DNA of 64,000 nucleotides from Oncomelania hupensis (Eukaryota; Mollusca; Gastropoda; Littorinimorpha; Pomatiopsidae), in the NCBI GenBank assembly GCA_036898135.1, contig CM072515.1:76514072-76578071 (forward strand). The letters are read 5' to 3'. The position numbers and the translations under genes were made by a program. The notes under the pieces are model-generated. The model worked only from the letters and a program-made list of their open reading frames with translations, was not told the origin of the DNA and searched no databases. Numbering within the stretch: position 1 is the first letter of the stretch; each line of letters opens with the position of its first letter. This document shows, piece by piece, positions 33,836-44,799 of the stretch.

Positions 33836-34617
33836 ACCCCTTGGGGTCATGAGCAATCTTGCCACTGTAGATTGTTCTAACCTATAAAGGGAAAAGTGAA
33901 AGCCCCAGTTGAAAACCTGTCTTGCCTTTGTAGGCATGACTGATTCACTGCGGCAACAGTACCCCCGCTGGAGTGCCTGGGGTTTCAGTATAAATAGTAT
34001 CCCCACTTTCTGGAAATTTAGCCATCAATCAAAATGTCCCCTATACGCAACTGTGTCCGGGGACGGTAATCTACCTAACTAAACTAAACTGGAAATTTAG
34101 TGCTTTAAATTCCCACTGTCGCTGTCTTCCTCATTTGCTCTTTCCCATTCCTGATCTGTCCTATCACTCTGCTATACTATCTTCTTCTTCGCTAGATCAA
34201 TGACCTACCTTTTTTCTTGAAAACTCTTCCTGGACAAGACTCCTTGTTTGTGTATGAGGTCTGTTGGATCAGCTTGGGAGTGTTGGACGCTTTCTGCCGG
34301 GTGGTCACTAGGGCTTCCTATGATGTTATTATTTAGTATTATAGGCATTTTATATGTATGTGTTTTGTTGATGATTTATAATGATGTTTGTATTCTATTT
34401 TGTTTTTGTAACCGGGGGTTCGAGTAGTTGGGGTAAAGCCTCAGCCGTCCCCTGCGTGGGATGTCTTTATTGTAAAGTGACTGGCCGGTGAAGGGCATTC
34501 AATTTTCCCACTAGGGTTGTTTCGGCAGATCTTTTATGCGGATTGGGGGTTGTCCGGTCCTGATTTGGCTCGGAAGAGTCCGCTGGACCTAAAGCAACAA
34601 TCAATCAATCAATCAAA
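33836..34617 (+). mobile_element. ATE copy C, full length, 12-bp TSD, containing a nested insertion
   Basis: TSD ACCTTACATGTT at 33824-33835 and 34618-34629. The 782-bp span includes a nested 67-bp SINE fragment plus its 12-bp TSD at 34022-34100; without them the element is about 703 bp. Start, TATAAATAG and terminal stem-loop are as in copy A. Confidence 0.95.
34022..34088 (+). mobile_element. 67-bp SINE 3' fragment nested in ATE copy C
   Basis: Stem-loop GTCCC (34036-34040)/GGGAC (34060-34064), taatctac and an (AACTA)n tail. It is flanked by the exact 12-mer CTGGAAATTTAG at 34010-34021 and 34089-34100, a sequence present once in other ATE copies. Confidence 0.95.
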
Positions 34618-34759
34618 ACCTTACATGTTTGATATAATGTTTGGTAGACGTAGCAGGGCTACAGCAGTCACTTAGTGTATAGTTCATCCATCGGAACTGT
34701 GGTCTACATGATATTGATGTTGTGATGGCGGTGTTGTCGGTCACCCTTGAACCCCAGTC

Positions 34760-34934
34760 CATGCTATAGTAGGATGGACACACACGCGCGCGCGCCCACT
34801 CACACAAAGCAGGTAGACACACACGCACACAAAGACACGCACACCCACGCACACACACACACACTCTCTCCGACACACACACGCGCGCGCGCTCGCGCTC
34901 TTTAACAAATAAACACACACACACACACACATAG
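34760..34934. repeat. (CA)n-rich tract
   Basis: Imperfect (CA)n and (CG)n stretch abutting the LINE 3' end. The Val/Cys-rich minus frame across it is an artefact. Confidence 0.9.
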
Positions 34935-35690
34935 ACAGATAACAATAATAAAGTAGGCTTATATAGCGCGATACCCCAGCTCAGGGCTGCGCTGGGCTCA
35001 CCGCTCTTAACATAGGACATATCTTTAGAGCAAACATAGACAATAAAACAGGGTATGCAAGCATTCACACCAACCGAACTCGCAAAGGCATACAAAGGAA
35101 CAACAACATAATTATGCAATACACTATACACATGCATAATAAAACAAAAAAGAAAAAAATATTAATACAATGGTATATTAGATAATAATAAGATTCACCA
35201 TACAAATTTAAAATATAACTAAAAATTGGTTACATCTAACCATGGTTAATTATTACAATGATCGGATTTATAAAAAAGAAAGACAAGACTAGCCTCATCA
35301 CTATTGCAGAAATAAAATATTATCAATAACGTCATGTAGAAACTAATGCAAAAATAATTATATAAAAATAATTAGATACTCAAATCTAAATGTACAAACT
35401 ATTTACATGTCAAGCCATGGACGGCACTCCACCGGCATCCGTCGTCGGTCGGAGGGTAAGAGTCAATCAGGATAATACAGTTTGAAGAGATGGGTCTTGA
35501 GTGCGTTTTTGAAGGCCTGGATTGTCGTTATGTTGCGGATGTGTGATGGGAGAGAATTCCATTGCTTGGGAGCGCAGAAAGAGAAAGATCGCTCACCGTA
35601 TGTCTTAGTGCGTGTCTTGGGAACAGAAAGAATGCGCGCATCTGCAGAGGAGCGAAGCTTGATAGCCTCACTCACGCACAACGCACACAC
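34935..35690 (-). mobile_element. L2/CR1-like LINE, ORF C-terminus and 3' UTR
   Basis: The minus-strand frame from about 35680 reads LRSSADARILSVPKTRTKTY, GERSFSFCAPKQWNSLPSHI and FKNALKTHLFKLYYPD, with a stop at 35463-35465. This is the characteristic end of a LINE ORF2. About 520 bp of 3' UTR follows, ending gcgctatataagcctacttt and a TTATTG tail near 34940. It is 5'-truncated inside a (CA)n tract. A second relative is at 53937-54662. Confidence 0.88.
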
Positions 35691-36270
35691 ACACGCACAC
35701 ACACACACACACACACCCACCCACACACACACAACTCCATTCCCAAGTTTCACAACATCCCCTAGAAAGAATGTTAGCGAGTGATCATCATCATCATCTT
35801 ATTACTGCTGTGTAATTGATAGCAGGATCATACAATCTCTTCACAATGCATTTACGTTTTTAACGTGTAAAGAATCCCCAGTCGAGCCACCAAAATCATT
35901 ATTGCAAATAACGTAAAATTACAATTATAACTGCGCTTCGGATAAGATTTCTACGTAGCCTTCAACAACTTGCGACACCTCCCTCACTCAATTTCTCCTA
36001 GGGGGAGACCCGCCCCCATTCTTCCCCTCCATCTCCCCCACCCTCACCCCCCCAAAAAAAAGATAAATAGAAGGAAAATATAGTTTCTCTCTTTCTCTAA
36101 ATTGTGATGCATGCTGGAATGTCTGTTGAAAATATAATTGTTGGCACATTGTATATTTATGAGCAAGAACGTGGGAGTTAATGATGCAAGGACAAATTGT
36201 AAGATTAGACTGAGAGCTTTCAATCTCCATTCTTGTGGGAGAAAAAAAAAAGAATCTAAATCTAAAAGTG
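35691..36270. other. (CA)n tract, then no recognisable feature
   Basis: (CA)n at 35682-35735. The rest has no domain or shared repeat. Confidence 0.45.
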
Positions 36271-36278
36271 TCGGAACC

Positions 36279-36752
36279 CACCCGGTACACATTGGTCGAA
36301 GGCTGCCAGAAGCATGTTTTACTAGTCGCCTCAACAGGCGATAAAGCATGCTCTCATGCTTCATAGCACTGCTTCCTACACGCTTCAAGCGCTATAGTGA
36401 CGGAAAAAGCGCAATTTCACTGTAAATATATACAGAATGTTGCTCTACAACATTCCGCTCTTTCCGTCTCAAAAACCCAATTGCCCTGTTGGATTCTTAA
36501 ATTGCATGAAACCAAGTGAGGACACTATCCGGCGTCAACAAACGGTTCAAAAACATTGTCAAACGGTTCGTAAAAGACAGTTGACCTAGAAACTAATACA
36601 GTTTGACCTAATTCGTCCCCTAGAGGAGACGAAACTTACATTTTTCTATTTTCATGAGTTCACTCCAGTGAAATTGGGAGCATGCTTTATTGCCTGTTGA
36701 GGCGACTAATAACGCATGCTTCTTGTAGCGTTCGACCAATGTGTATCGGGTG
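36279..36752. mobile_element. TIR element (MITE) with 74-bp inverted repeats
   Basis: The arms 36279-36352 and 36679-36752 are inverted copies (start cacccggtacacattggtcg; end agcatgct) with few mismatches. The flanking direct repeat is CGGAACC at 36272-36278 and 36753-36759. There is no coding capacity. Inner words (gacggaaa...ttccgtc) resemble those in the 7.6-8.3-kb modules. A 7-8-bp duplication would fit a hAT- or Mutator-like origin. Confidence 0.75.
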
Positions 36753-36859
36753 CGGAACCTCTGTTCCGTACCCTACTCCAATGTAGTTGTATGCTCTCTG
36801 TCTCTCTACCTCCCTTCATGTCTCTTTCCCCTGCTCTTCCCCTCCCCTTCCCCCCCCCT

Positions 36860-37330
36860 CTCTAGCCTTGAATGGAAATTAAAGATATAATGTTGTTCCA
36901 AAGACATGCCCTTTCTGTATGTCTGTTGAAAATGAAATGCATTTTTTGTGGTATTGTCCAGCGTATAAGGATATTCGTGAAAAGTACATTTTGAGGCATT
37001 TCAATGTTGACCTACCACCATTGATGTTTTTCTTATTACAAAGTGATAGTACGATTATGACAAGAGCTGTAGCGATGTTTACGTACTCGGTTAAAAAACG
37101 TGAAGAATTGTTGAGTTAAAAGTAACTTAAAATATTTTTTACTTTTCTTTGAGACGCAGTCTGTCAAATGACGCGTGTTGGTCATATTTATTTTTGTAAC
37201 TTTTGAAATTTTTGTGTTTTATTTTTTTGTTGTCTTTTCTGTCTTTTTCTCCATGTTTGTTGTGTTACCTCCATGCGTATAGGCTGGTGGCCTCGCATTA
37301 AAGTTTCCTGAGTCTCTCTCTCACACATAC
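36860..37330 (+). mobile_element. LINE ORF2 C-terminus with zinc knuckle and 3' UTR
   Basis: The frame 36890-37119 reads CPFCMSVENEMHFLWYC and AYKDIREKYILRHF and ends VKKREELLS with a TAA. The C-x2-C...H-x4-C spacing and the following DIREKY block are typical of LINE C-termini. The 3' UTR ends ggcctcgcattaaagtttcc near 37305, followed by CT/CA repeats. Confidence 0.8.
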
Positions 37331-37553
37331 ACACACATAAATTTAGCAGTGCGCTTTCTCGCCCGTGTGTTTGGATAAATCCTTCATTAGAGTAACAGCC
37401 AATGGTGCATTTCTGTATTACATAACATTATACTATATTGATTTATTATTGATTGTATTGAAGTACCTTTTATTTTTTGCTTTAAAATGTATTATTTATG
37501 CATTGTATGGTATATTTAAATACTATTGTCTGTGTTAAAAATTAACTAACCCT
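37331..37553. other. No recognisable feature
   Basis: AT-rich flank into which ATE copy D inserted. Confidence 0.4.
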
Positions 37554-37565
37554 AGTCCCTAAATA

Positions 37566-38245
37566 CCCCTTGGGGTCATGAGCAATCTTGCCACTGTAGA
37601 TTGTTCTAACCTATAAAGGGAAAAGTGAAAGCCCCAGTTGAAAATCTGTCTTGCCTTTGTAGGCATGACTGATTCCCTGCGGCAACAGTACCCCCGTTGG
37701 AGTGCCGGGGGTTTCAGTATGAATGGTATCCCCACTTTCTGGAAGTTTGGTGCTTTAAATTCCCACTGTCGCTGTCTTCCTCATTTGCTCTTTCCCATTC
37801 CTGATCTGTCCTATCACTCTGCTATACTATCTTCTTCTTCGCTGGATCAGTGACCTACCTTTTTTCTTGAAAGCTCTTCCTGGACAGGACTCCTTGTTTG
37901 TGTGTGAGGTCTGTTGGATCGGCTTGGGAGTGTTGGGCGCTTTCTGCCGGGTGGTCACTGGGGCTTCCTTTTATGTTGTTGTTTGGCACTGTAGGCATTT
38001 TATATGTATGTGTTTTGTTGATGATTTATGATGATGTTTGTATTCTATTTTGTTTTTGTTATCGGGGGTTCGAGTAGTTGGGGTAAAGCCTCGGCCGTCC
38101 CCTGCGTGGGATGTCTTTGTTGTGAAGTGACTGGCCGGTGGAGGGCATTCAATTTTCCCACTAGGGTTGTTTCGGCAGATCTTTTATGCGGATTGGGGGT
38201 TGTCCGGTCCTGATTTGGCTCGGAAGAGTCCGCTGGACCTAAAGC

Positions 38246-38291
<46 letters not shown>

Positions 38292-38308
38292 TAATCAATC
38301 AATCAATC
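37566..38308 (+). mobile_element. ATE copy D, full length, 12-bp TSD
   Basis: TSD AGTCCCTAAATA at 37554-37565 and 38309-38320. It has the longest (AATC)n tail in the window (about 15 units). It carries many A-to-G and T-to-C changes relative to other copies in its middle part. Confidence 0.95.
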
Positions 38309-38320
38309 AGTCCCTAAATA

Positions 38321-39489
38321 ATAAAGATTTGCAAAACAACCGTTCAGTATTGATTGATTGTGTGGGCCTATATAATTTTACCTGGCTACGGTGACCCATC
38401 GTAAGATCGGAGCTCGAGGCTTCAAACTCAGATTACAGCAGTCTCAAAGTCATTTATTTAGTAAGTTGACTGAAAGTGACTTTAAAATAGAACTGGAATA
38501 GTACACGACAGATGAATGCAAGGGCGCCTCGAGCGGCTTGAGTTAGATCCTGTATTCGACCAGGGCTTTGAGCAGCTCTTGAGCTGGAAAAGTTCTATAT
38601 CACAACTATGAAACAAAAAAATTTCAATGGTCGATCAGGTTTCCGTAGAGAAATTGAAGCTATATAAGACCTGTAAGGTATTGTTCGAATAGAAAACGGC
38701 AGATGTCGATCAGGTTTCCGCGGAGAAATATAAGCTTAGGTGATAGTCTTTAAGAACTGTATAATTTTATTAGGACCGATCTCGTTTGTCTAAGTTAGAT
38801 TGATTAGTTCTAGCGTTACGAAGCGCTTTGAACTGATGTCCTCAGGAAAATGCACTACATACGCAAATGTACACTTATTGGCCCCAAAAACAATCACCCC
38901 ACCCCACCACACCCTGTTCTAGGAAGGTCGAAAATAGCAAGTTAAGTTCTTTTTTCTGAGGAGATGGCGGCTCGGTTTTCCCAGTAGATTCTTTCCCTGG
39001 TCAAAAGCTAGACTACTATAACAGACATTTAAACTAGCAAATCCAGAAGGAAGAATTACGTACACATTTCGAAATACAATCCATCAAGCGCCGGGAAAAG
39101 TCAGTCAGCTAAAGAGTATCGAGTTACCACAGAAATTGACACAAATGATGCTGTTAACGTCTAAATTACAATGTCATCATTTTAGTCATTCGTGGCTTTT
39201 GTGCAATAATTGCCATTGCGCGAATCCAGAAATGTAACCAACATTTATAAATCTAACCAACAACGTTCAGGAGAATACCTATTGATGTTTAGACCTGTGT
39301 GTGATTCATTTCATGTTTGACAATTTACCCTGAGACTGTTGGCTTAGTGGTGTCCGCAACGGTAGAACGACTGAAGCACCAATTGTTAAGAGCTAACATT
39401 GCAGTTCGGATAGGCGTATGTTTATGTCAAATTTAGGATGATCCCATGTTGGACAGGTATCATACAATCAACTTCTGCTACATTTCTTG
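38321..39489. other. No recognisable feature
   Basis: About 1.2 kb without a shared repeat, long frame or domain. Two gatcaggtttccg words at about 38632 and 38707 mark a short diverged duplication. Confidence 0.45.
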
Positions 39490-40950
39490 GTCGGAAGTAT
39501 AAAAAACACATCAGTTGTGTTCAGATTCTAAGTTTTCATCACAATGGTTAAATTATATTAAGACTAGTATGGTTGAGACTGGTTATGACTGTGTATGGAA
39601 GACGCAACATTTTCATAGTTCAGATTCGTTATGGAAAAAGCTAGCCATCTCTTTAAAGAATACTTGTATGCAGACTTGGAAACAGTCTCTTGACGATTGA
39701 TTGATTGATTGTTGCTTTAGGTCCAGCGGACTCTTCCGAGCCAAATCAGGACCGGACAACCCCCAATCCACATGAAAGATCTGCCGAAACAACCCTAGTG
39801 GGAAAATTGAATGCCCTCCACCGGCCAGTCACTTTACAATAAAGACATCCTACGCAGGGGACGGCTGAGGCTTTACCCCAACTACTCGAACCCCTGTTAC
39901 AAAAACAAAATAGAATACAAACATCATTATAAATCATCAACAAAACACATACATATAAAATGCCTATAGTGCTAAATACTAACATCATAGGAAGCCCTAG
40001 TGACCACCCGGCAGAAAGCGTCCAACACTCCCAAGCTGATCCAACAGACCTCACACACAAACAAGGAGTCTTGTCCAGGAAGAGTTTTCAAGAAAAAAGG
40101 TAGGTCATTGATCTAGCGAAGAAGAAGAAAGTATAGCAGAGTGATAGGACAGATCAGGAATGGGAAAGAGCAAATGAGGAAGACAGCGACAGTGGGAATT
40201 TAAAGCACTAAATTTCCAGAAAGTGGGGATACTATTTAAACTGAAACCCCCGGCACTCCAACGGGGGTACTGTTGCCGCAGTGAACCAGTCATGCCTACA
40301 AAGGCAAGACAGGTTTTCAACTGGGGCTTTCACTTTTCCCTTTATGGGTTAGAACAATCTACAGTGGCAAGATTGCTCATGACCCCAAGGGGTGTCTCTT
40401 GACGAAAGCAGTTTCTTCTACAAAAGTATTAAGTTACAGTTTGGTCGTTTAAAGTATATTTCTCAGCTACCTGATATTTATGGTCATATTTTGATAAAAA
40501 TGTCGTTGTTCATATCATAAGTTACAAATGGAATTATTAAAGCTGGAAGATGTAATAAGGAAAGAAAGATTTTGTAGGGACTGTTATGTGTGTTGTGTTG
40601 CGATGAATTTCACTGTATTTTTGAGTGTCCAAAGCACAAGCTCATTTGACAAATGTTTATTTCTAGAAAATATTAATCGTGCTAGTCAATGTTCAATATA
40701 TGTAATTAGTTTCGGGAAAGAAAACAAGTGTTACTGAAATCGAGTACATTTATAAAATTAGGAAAGGGCCGAACACTAATAATATTAACAATATTGTCAG
40801 AATGTTACTGTTTTGAATGTTAAAGATGGAATGTTAGTATTGTTATTGTTATTTTTTCACAATTGAATTATGATTGCTATGCTTATGTTTTTGTATCCTT
40901 CACACCACAAAAGGGGTGAGTAATGGGACTAAATCTGAAATATTGTCTTA
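39490..40950 (+). mobile_element. LINE ORF2 relic interrupted by ATE copy E
   Basis: Upstream of the ATE the frame 39515-39696 reads SSQWLNYIKTSMVETGYDCV and WKKLAISLKNTC...WKQSLD. Downstream of the second TSD it continues ESSFFYKSIKLQFGRLKYIS, then with stops and shifts to CCDEFHCIFECPKH, a zinc-knuckle block. Removing the ATE and one TSD copy restores reading across SLD/ES. The 3' end is near 40945. Confidence 0.8.
39697..40393 (-). mobile_element. ATE copy E, full length, reverse orientation, 12-bp TSD
   Basis: TSD GTCTCTTGACGA at 39685-39696 and 40394-40405, 697 bp. The tail (ATTG)n is at the left and the start accccttggggtcatgagc is at the right. It is inserted inside LINE coding sequence. 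Confidence 0.95.
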
Positions 40951-40965
40951 AATCTTCATTTCTTA

Positions 40966-41162
40966 TCCTATTCTATCCTATCCCGTAACTCGAAGGTCGT
41001 TAGGGCACCACAGATAATCGTTTAACCAGCGTACTCCATCTTTCTCTGTCCTCAGCAACCCTCCTGGCTTCGCTCAGTGTCAAGCCAGTTCATTCTCGAA
41101 TGTTGTCCTCCCACTTCTTTTTCTGTCTTCCTCTTATTCTACCTCCTTGCACCGTGCCTTAA
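40966..41162 (-). mobile_element. FADD-LINE copy R3, 3' fragment
   Basis: The minus strand encodes the domain ending in the AEDRERW(S) block and the terminal UTR (ctcgaagg... to cgggatagg). The ATAGG-type tail is at 40966-40984. It is cut at cacggtgc (41160). Confidence 0.88.
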
Positions 41163-41275
41163 ATATTGAATATCAAATTTGGAATCTTAAATCTTGATTC
41201 TTAAACCTGGAATCTGTAATCTCAAATCTTGACTCTTGAATCTGTAATCTCAAATCTTGAATGTTGAGTGATACC
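41163..41275. repeat. Degenerate AATCTTGAATCT-type tandem repeat
   Basis: Words aatctcaaatcttgaatctt recur with changes about every 14-28 bp. Confidence 0.7.
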
Positions 41276-41474
41276 AAGTGTGTTGACGGCCTGGGGTTTC
41301 CGACCCAAAACTAATCTAATTCTCAGACACAGGCAGTACACTCCTGCTCCTTGGGGTGAAAGTATAAACCGAGTGTAACGTGCGGAACTACGTTAAATTA
41401 AATATTTATATACGTAAATACAAAAAATCTAATGAGATGAATGTGTGCGTGTGTCTATCTGACCTTCAGTTTAA

Positions 41475-41714
41475 CCCTTTGAACCCTGGATGCCCCACCA
41501 ATTCTGAGCCCATTCCCAATAACCCTATTCCAAACAGCAAGTACTAGAAAGAACAGTAAGCTTTGTACGGACCGCAAGACTAAGGTAATGTTACGGGACC
41601 GGTTTATCGGTCTATCGGGGCACAGCTGTTTAAGGGCGAGACCGATTTATCGGTCTTTCGGGGCACAGCTGTTTAAGGGCTAGACCGATATATCGGTCTT
41701 TCGGGTTCAAAGGG
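41475..41714. mobile_element. piggyBac-like MITE with internal 43-bp repeat
   Basis: Perfect 12-bp inverted ends, CCCTTTGAACCC (41475-41486) and GGGTTCAAAGGG (41703-41714). The left flank is TTAA (41471-41474) and the right flank is TTGC, one dinucleotide away from the TTAA target expected of piggyBac. Inside are 2.5 units of 43 bp (41598, 41641, 41684), each with an ACCGATNTATCGGT palindrome. Non-coding, 240 bp. Confidence 0.6.
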
Positions 41715-41719
41715 TTGCA

Positions 41720-42570
41720 TGCTCTGTCTCTGTTTACTCTAGATTTTCATCCACCACCGCACACGTGCTTACAAACAAGGACAAAGCCTACACAGTTATC
41801 TCTCTTTGCCCGTCTGTTTCACTATTCCTCATTCATACATATAGTCACATTAAATCACACATTTCATATACATAATACAAACGAGATTTGACAAATAATC
41901 AGTCAGTGGCTTATGTGGAGGTCATTGTCTCTCTCTTGAGATGTCACTTGCTTCTACACCTTTTTATAAATATTCACTGTCATTAATGACACACTGAAGG
42001 TTCGTTGAGAATCCTGGTCTCCCAATATTAAGTATAGTTTTACTCGCTGTACTCGCAGACAATCACTAGACGTGGTATACACAGCCGAAAAATTCGGTTT
42101 CCAGCAGTTAGATTTTTTAAAAATTTTTAAAGTAACCTACACATAGATCTATTTGACCGTTGTGGAGTAAACTGAATTGTAATGCATTGTTGAAAGAGAC
42201 GGGTCCTCTTCTCCGCCCTGTTGAAGGAAGACAAACTGTCGCTGTACTTCCCTACCTGCAATATCACCATATTCAGTACCCACAAACACACGCATTTAAA
42301 TCCGTCTGCTGTCACGTCTGTGCGGCCACACCCAGGCCATCAATTCCACTTAGGCCTCCAGTGATGGTGAGTAATCAAATGCCACTAACTCATTCCTCTC
42401 CCGCCATTGACTTGGGCAGAAAGCAGAGCGACGGGTCTCATCCCTGTGTCCTAGTATTGCGTTCTCCATGCTGCAGATCCATTTATGGCTTTGTGAAGTT
42501 TTCTTATCTCCTCCTGTTAGTCGTTGCTGTTGTTGGTTTTTCCTTTTTTGTTCCAAACTTTCTGTGAAAG
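41720..42570. other. No recognisable gene
   Basis: A 135-codon plus frame at 42160-42567 ends with a hydrophobic stretch (LLLLVVAVVGFSFFV) but shows no family signature. It could be chance. Confidence 0.35.
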
Positions 42571-42574
42571 AGAT

Positions 42575-42615
42575 TGGGGTCGGAGAGAGAGAGAGAGAAA
42601 AGAAAAGAAAAAAAA

Positions 42616-42652
<37 letters not shown>
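42575..42652. repeat. Purine tract (GA)n/(A)n
   Basis: GA, AAG and A runs over about 78 bp. Confidence 0.95.
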
Positions 42653-42654
<2 letters not shown>

Positions 42655-42720
42655 GGTGGCAGGGATCAGGTGAAGGGAGGACTTGCGTGGTTGGCTGGTT
42701 TAGATACGAGACTTTTCATT

Positions 42721-42839
42721 GACACTGAGCGAAGCCATCAGGGCTGCTGAGGACAGAGAAAGATGGAGTATGCTGGTTAAACGATCATCTGTGGTGCCCC
42801 AACGACCTCCGGGTTACGGGACAGGATAGGATAGGATAG
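42721..42839 (+). mobile_element. FADD-LINE copy R4, 119-bp 3' end with 11-bp TSD
   Basis: Starts gacactgagcgaagcc, ends gttacgggacaggatagg with an (ATAGG)3 tail. TSD GACTTTTCATT at 42710-42720 and 42840-42850. A clear 5'-truncated insertion. Confidence 0.93.
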
Positions 42840-42994
42840 GACTTTTCATTACACCGAGAGTTTTCAATTGTTGTATTGGATGCAGGCAGTCAATGTAAAT
42901 AAATATTGATTTATTTTCAGCCTACTGTAAACGTAATCTCTTCAGATCGTCGCGTTTTCAGTTCGCTCGAAAAAAAAGAGGATAGGATCCTATT

Positions 42995-43000
<6 letters not shown>

Positions 43001-43068
<68 letters not shown>
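43001..43068. repeat. (ATT)n microsatellite
   Basis: Perfect ATT array, about 22 units. Confidence 0.97.
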
Positions 43069-43070
<2 letters not shown>

Positions 43071-43365
43071 AGAGGCACAGGCGTCCAATAGATTACCTCT
43101 GCGCTGCGCAAGGAACATGCTTGAAAGGCGTTGTTGTGAATTATCCAACCGATGCCTATGACATTGAGTGACGGGCAATGACTGTATCAAGGAAGCCGGC
43201 ATTTGCGAGACTCAGGACGTGGCCTTATCGAGGAACCGCTGAGCTCGATACAACCGACGTAGAACCGTGCCGGACAGGCTAAATCGCTATCCAACCTGTC
43301 CGACGGGTCAGGTATTTTTTCAGCTGCTAAGTCAATCGGCGTCAGTGATCTTGGCTTAGCTTAAA
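43069..43365. other. No recognisable feature
   Basis: GC-richer than average. No domain or repeat seen. Confidence 0.4.
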
Positions 43366-43371
43366 CCTGCC

Positions 43372-43445
43372 AGGGCAGTGGACAGATGATGGCAGAGGGG
43401 CAGTGGACAGATGGTGGCAGATGGGCAGTGGACAGATGGTGGCCG
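43372..43445. repeat. ~25-bp tandem repeat, three units
   Basis: The unit gggcagtggacagatggtgg followed by cagat is repeated three times. Confidence 0.85.
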
Positions 43446-44795
43446 AAGGCCGCTAGAAGGGCTGTGCCCTGAACAAAGCATGGACTGGCTGCTAACGTTT
43501 AGTTTGCACTCGTTCTTGTTTACTTGATGTGACTTGGCCAAGCAAGAGTGTTTGAATGCGCAATGTGCTGCAATACAAAAATGCTACAATACCATTGGTT
43601 TGATTATCTTACTTTTTGTCTTTCTTCATCAAAATCCTGAGGAAAGTTAGGACAGGCTGGAAATGTCGTGGGCAGGACAGGTTTTTAAAAAGGTTCCTGT
43701 CGAACCTGAATCGAATTTCTTTTCAAACTGCTTACACGTTTATTTGAGAGCGTTCATTTCCACAATGGGGATTAATACACTTCTGTTATATATTTTTAAT
43801 GTCAAAGTTTAAAGGAAAAAAACAACTGTGAAAGGACAACATGGTGAAGGTAATAAAAGATGTCCTCGTAACATTTGGGTCGTTAGTGAGGGAATTCAAA
43901 CGATAGATCCCAGAGCAGAGCATTATGTTGTGTAGTCTGAAAGTTTGATTAAAAAAAAAAAGAAGACCTGACTTACTTTAGACACCAAGGTGTGACTGTA
44001 GGACAAGAAGGCAGTAGGCCTACATGAATCACTGGCTGTTGTGGTGACTGTGCATGTAGTGCAATTATAGTTTACTGGGCAGCGTTTCGCGCCTTTAACG
44101 TCATCCTGTGATGGTCGTTGGGGCTCATGTCAAGTTGCCATTAGGCCTACTGATTTTGTCTAAAGCATCATAACAATACCCCTTGTTGCTAACTTCTCGT
44201 CACTCTTGTGTGTTTAAGTAGCCCTGACCTTACCATTGGCCTTTGCCCAGAGGTCATTGTACGTACTTTCTGTCGATGACGTCAATGAGGACGCTCAAGA
44301 AGAGCTTCACTGACTCTGTTCAGTGTTCCCCTTTAGTATTATAGTGCGTTTGCCTTCTTGTTGACTTCTCTGCATTCTTTTGTCTTTCAACAGCATTGAT
44401 TCTCGCTTGGGCCCATTAACTCACTGTCTGTCGACCACGTCACTCATTCATGGCGTCACGGAAAGCGTCTCTTGACCTTTGTCTAGTTGTTGTACTAGTC
44501 CTCCTTCATCAACTTTGACCGGTGTGTGTTGTCTTTTCTTTTTGCCACCATACAGGAAATTTTTCTGTAGGAATCTCACTGCTACGATAATCTCGTTGTT
44601 GGAAAAAAAATTGGGGCTCGTTGGCGGGGGTGTTACTGTTAGGTCAGTCTTTATGCTACAGCATTCAGATCAAAACAGCGTTCTGAATCGCAAACAATGA
44701 GGGAAATGTTCTTGTAATGTACAACGAACAAACCACTATTTAATATACAGATACAATTGTCAGTATAAAAGAAAACATCAAACATCCTCAAGCTC
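43446..44795. other. No recognisable feature
   Basis: About 1.35 kb of unassigned sequence. Short frames only. Confidence 0.45.
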
Positions 44796-44799
44796 GGAT

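Noticed and set aside
37638..38213. ATE frames of 61-104 codons as genuine proteins
   Set aside because: Frames recur because the element is repeated, and are broken by single changes in several copies. No domain is visible. A substitution-rate test would be needed to revive the idea.
42160..42567. 135-codon plus-strand frame as a gene
   Set aside because: The only notable property is a hydrophobic end. No family signature, and the surrounding DNA is repeat-rich.
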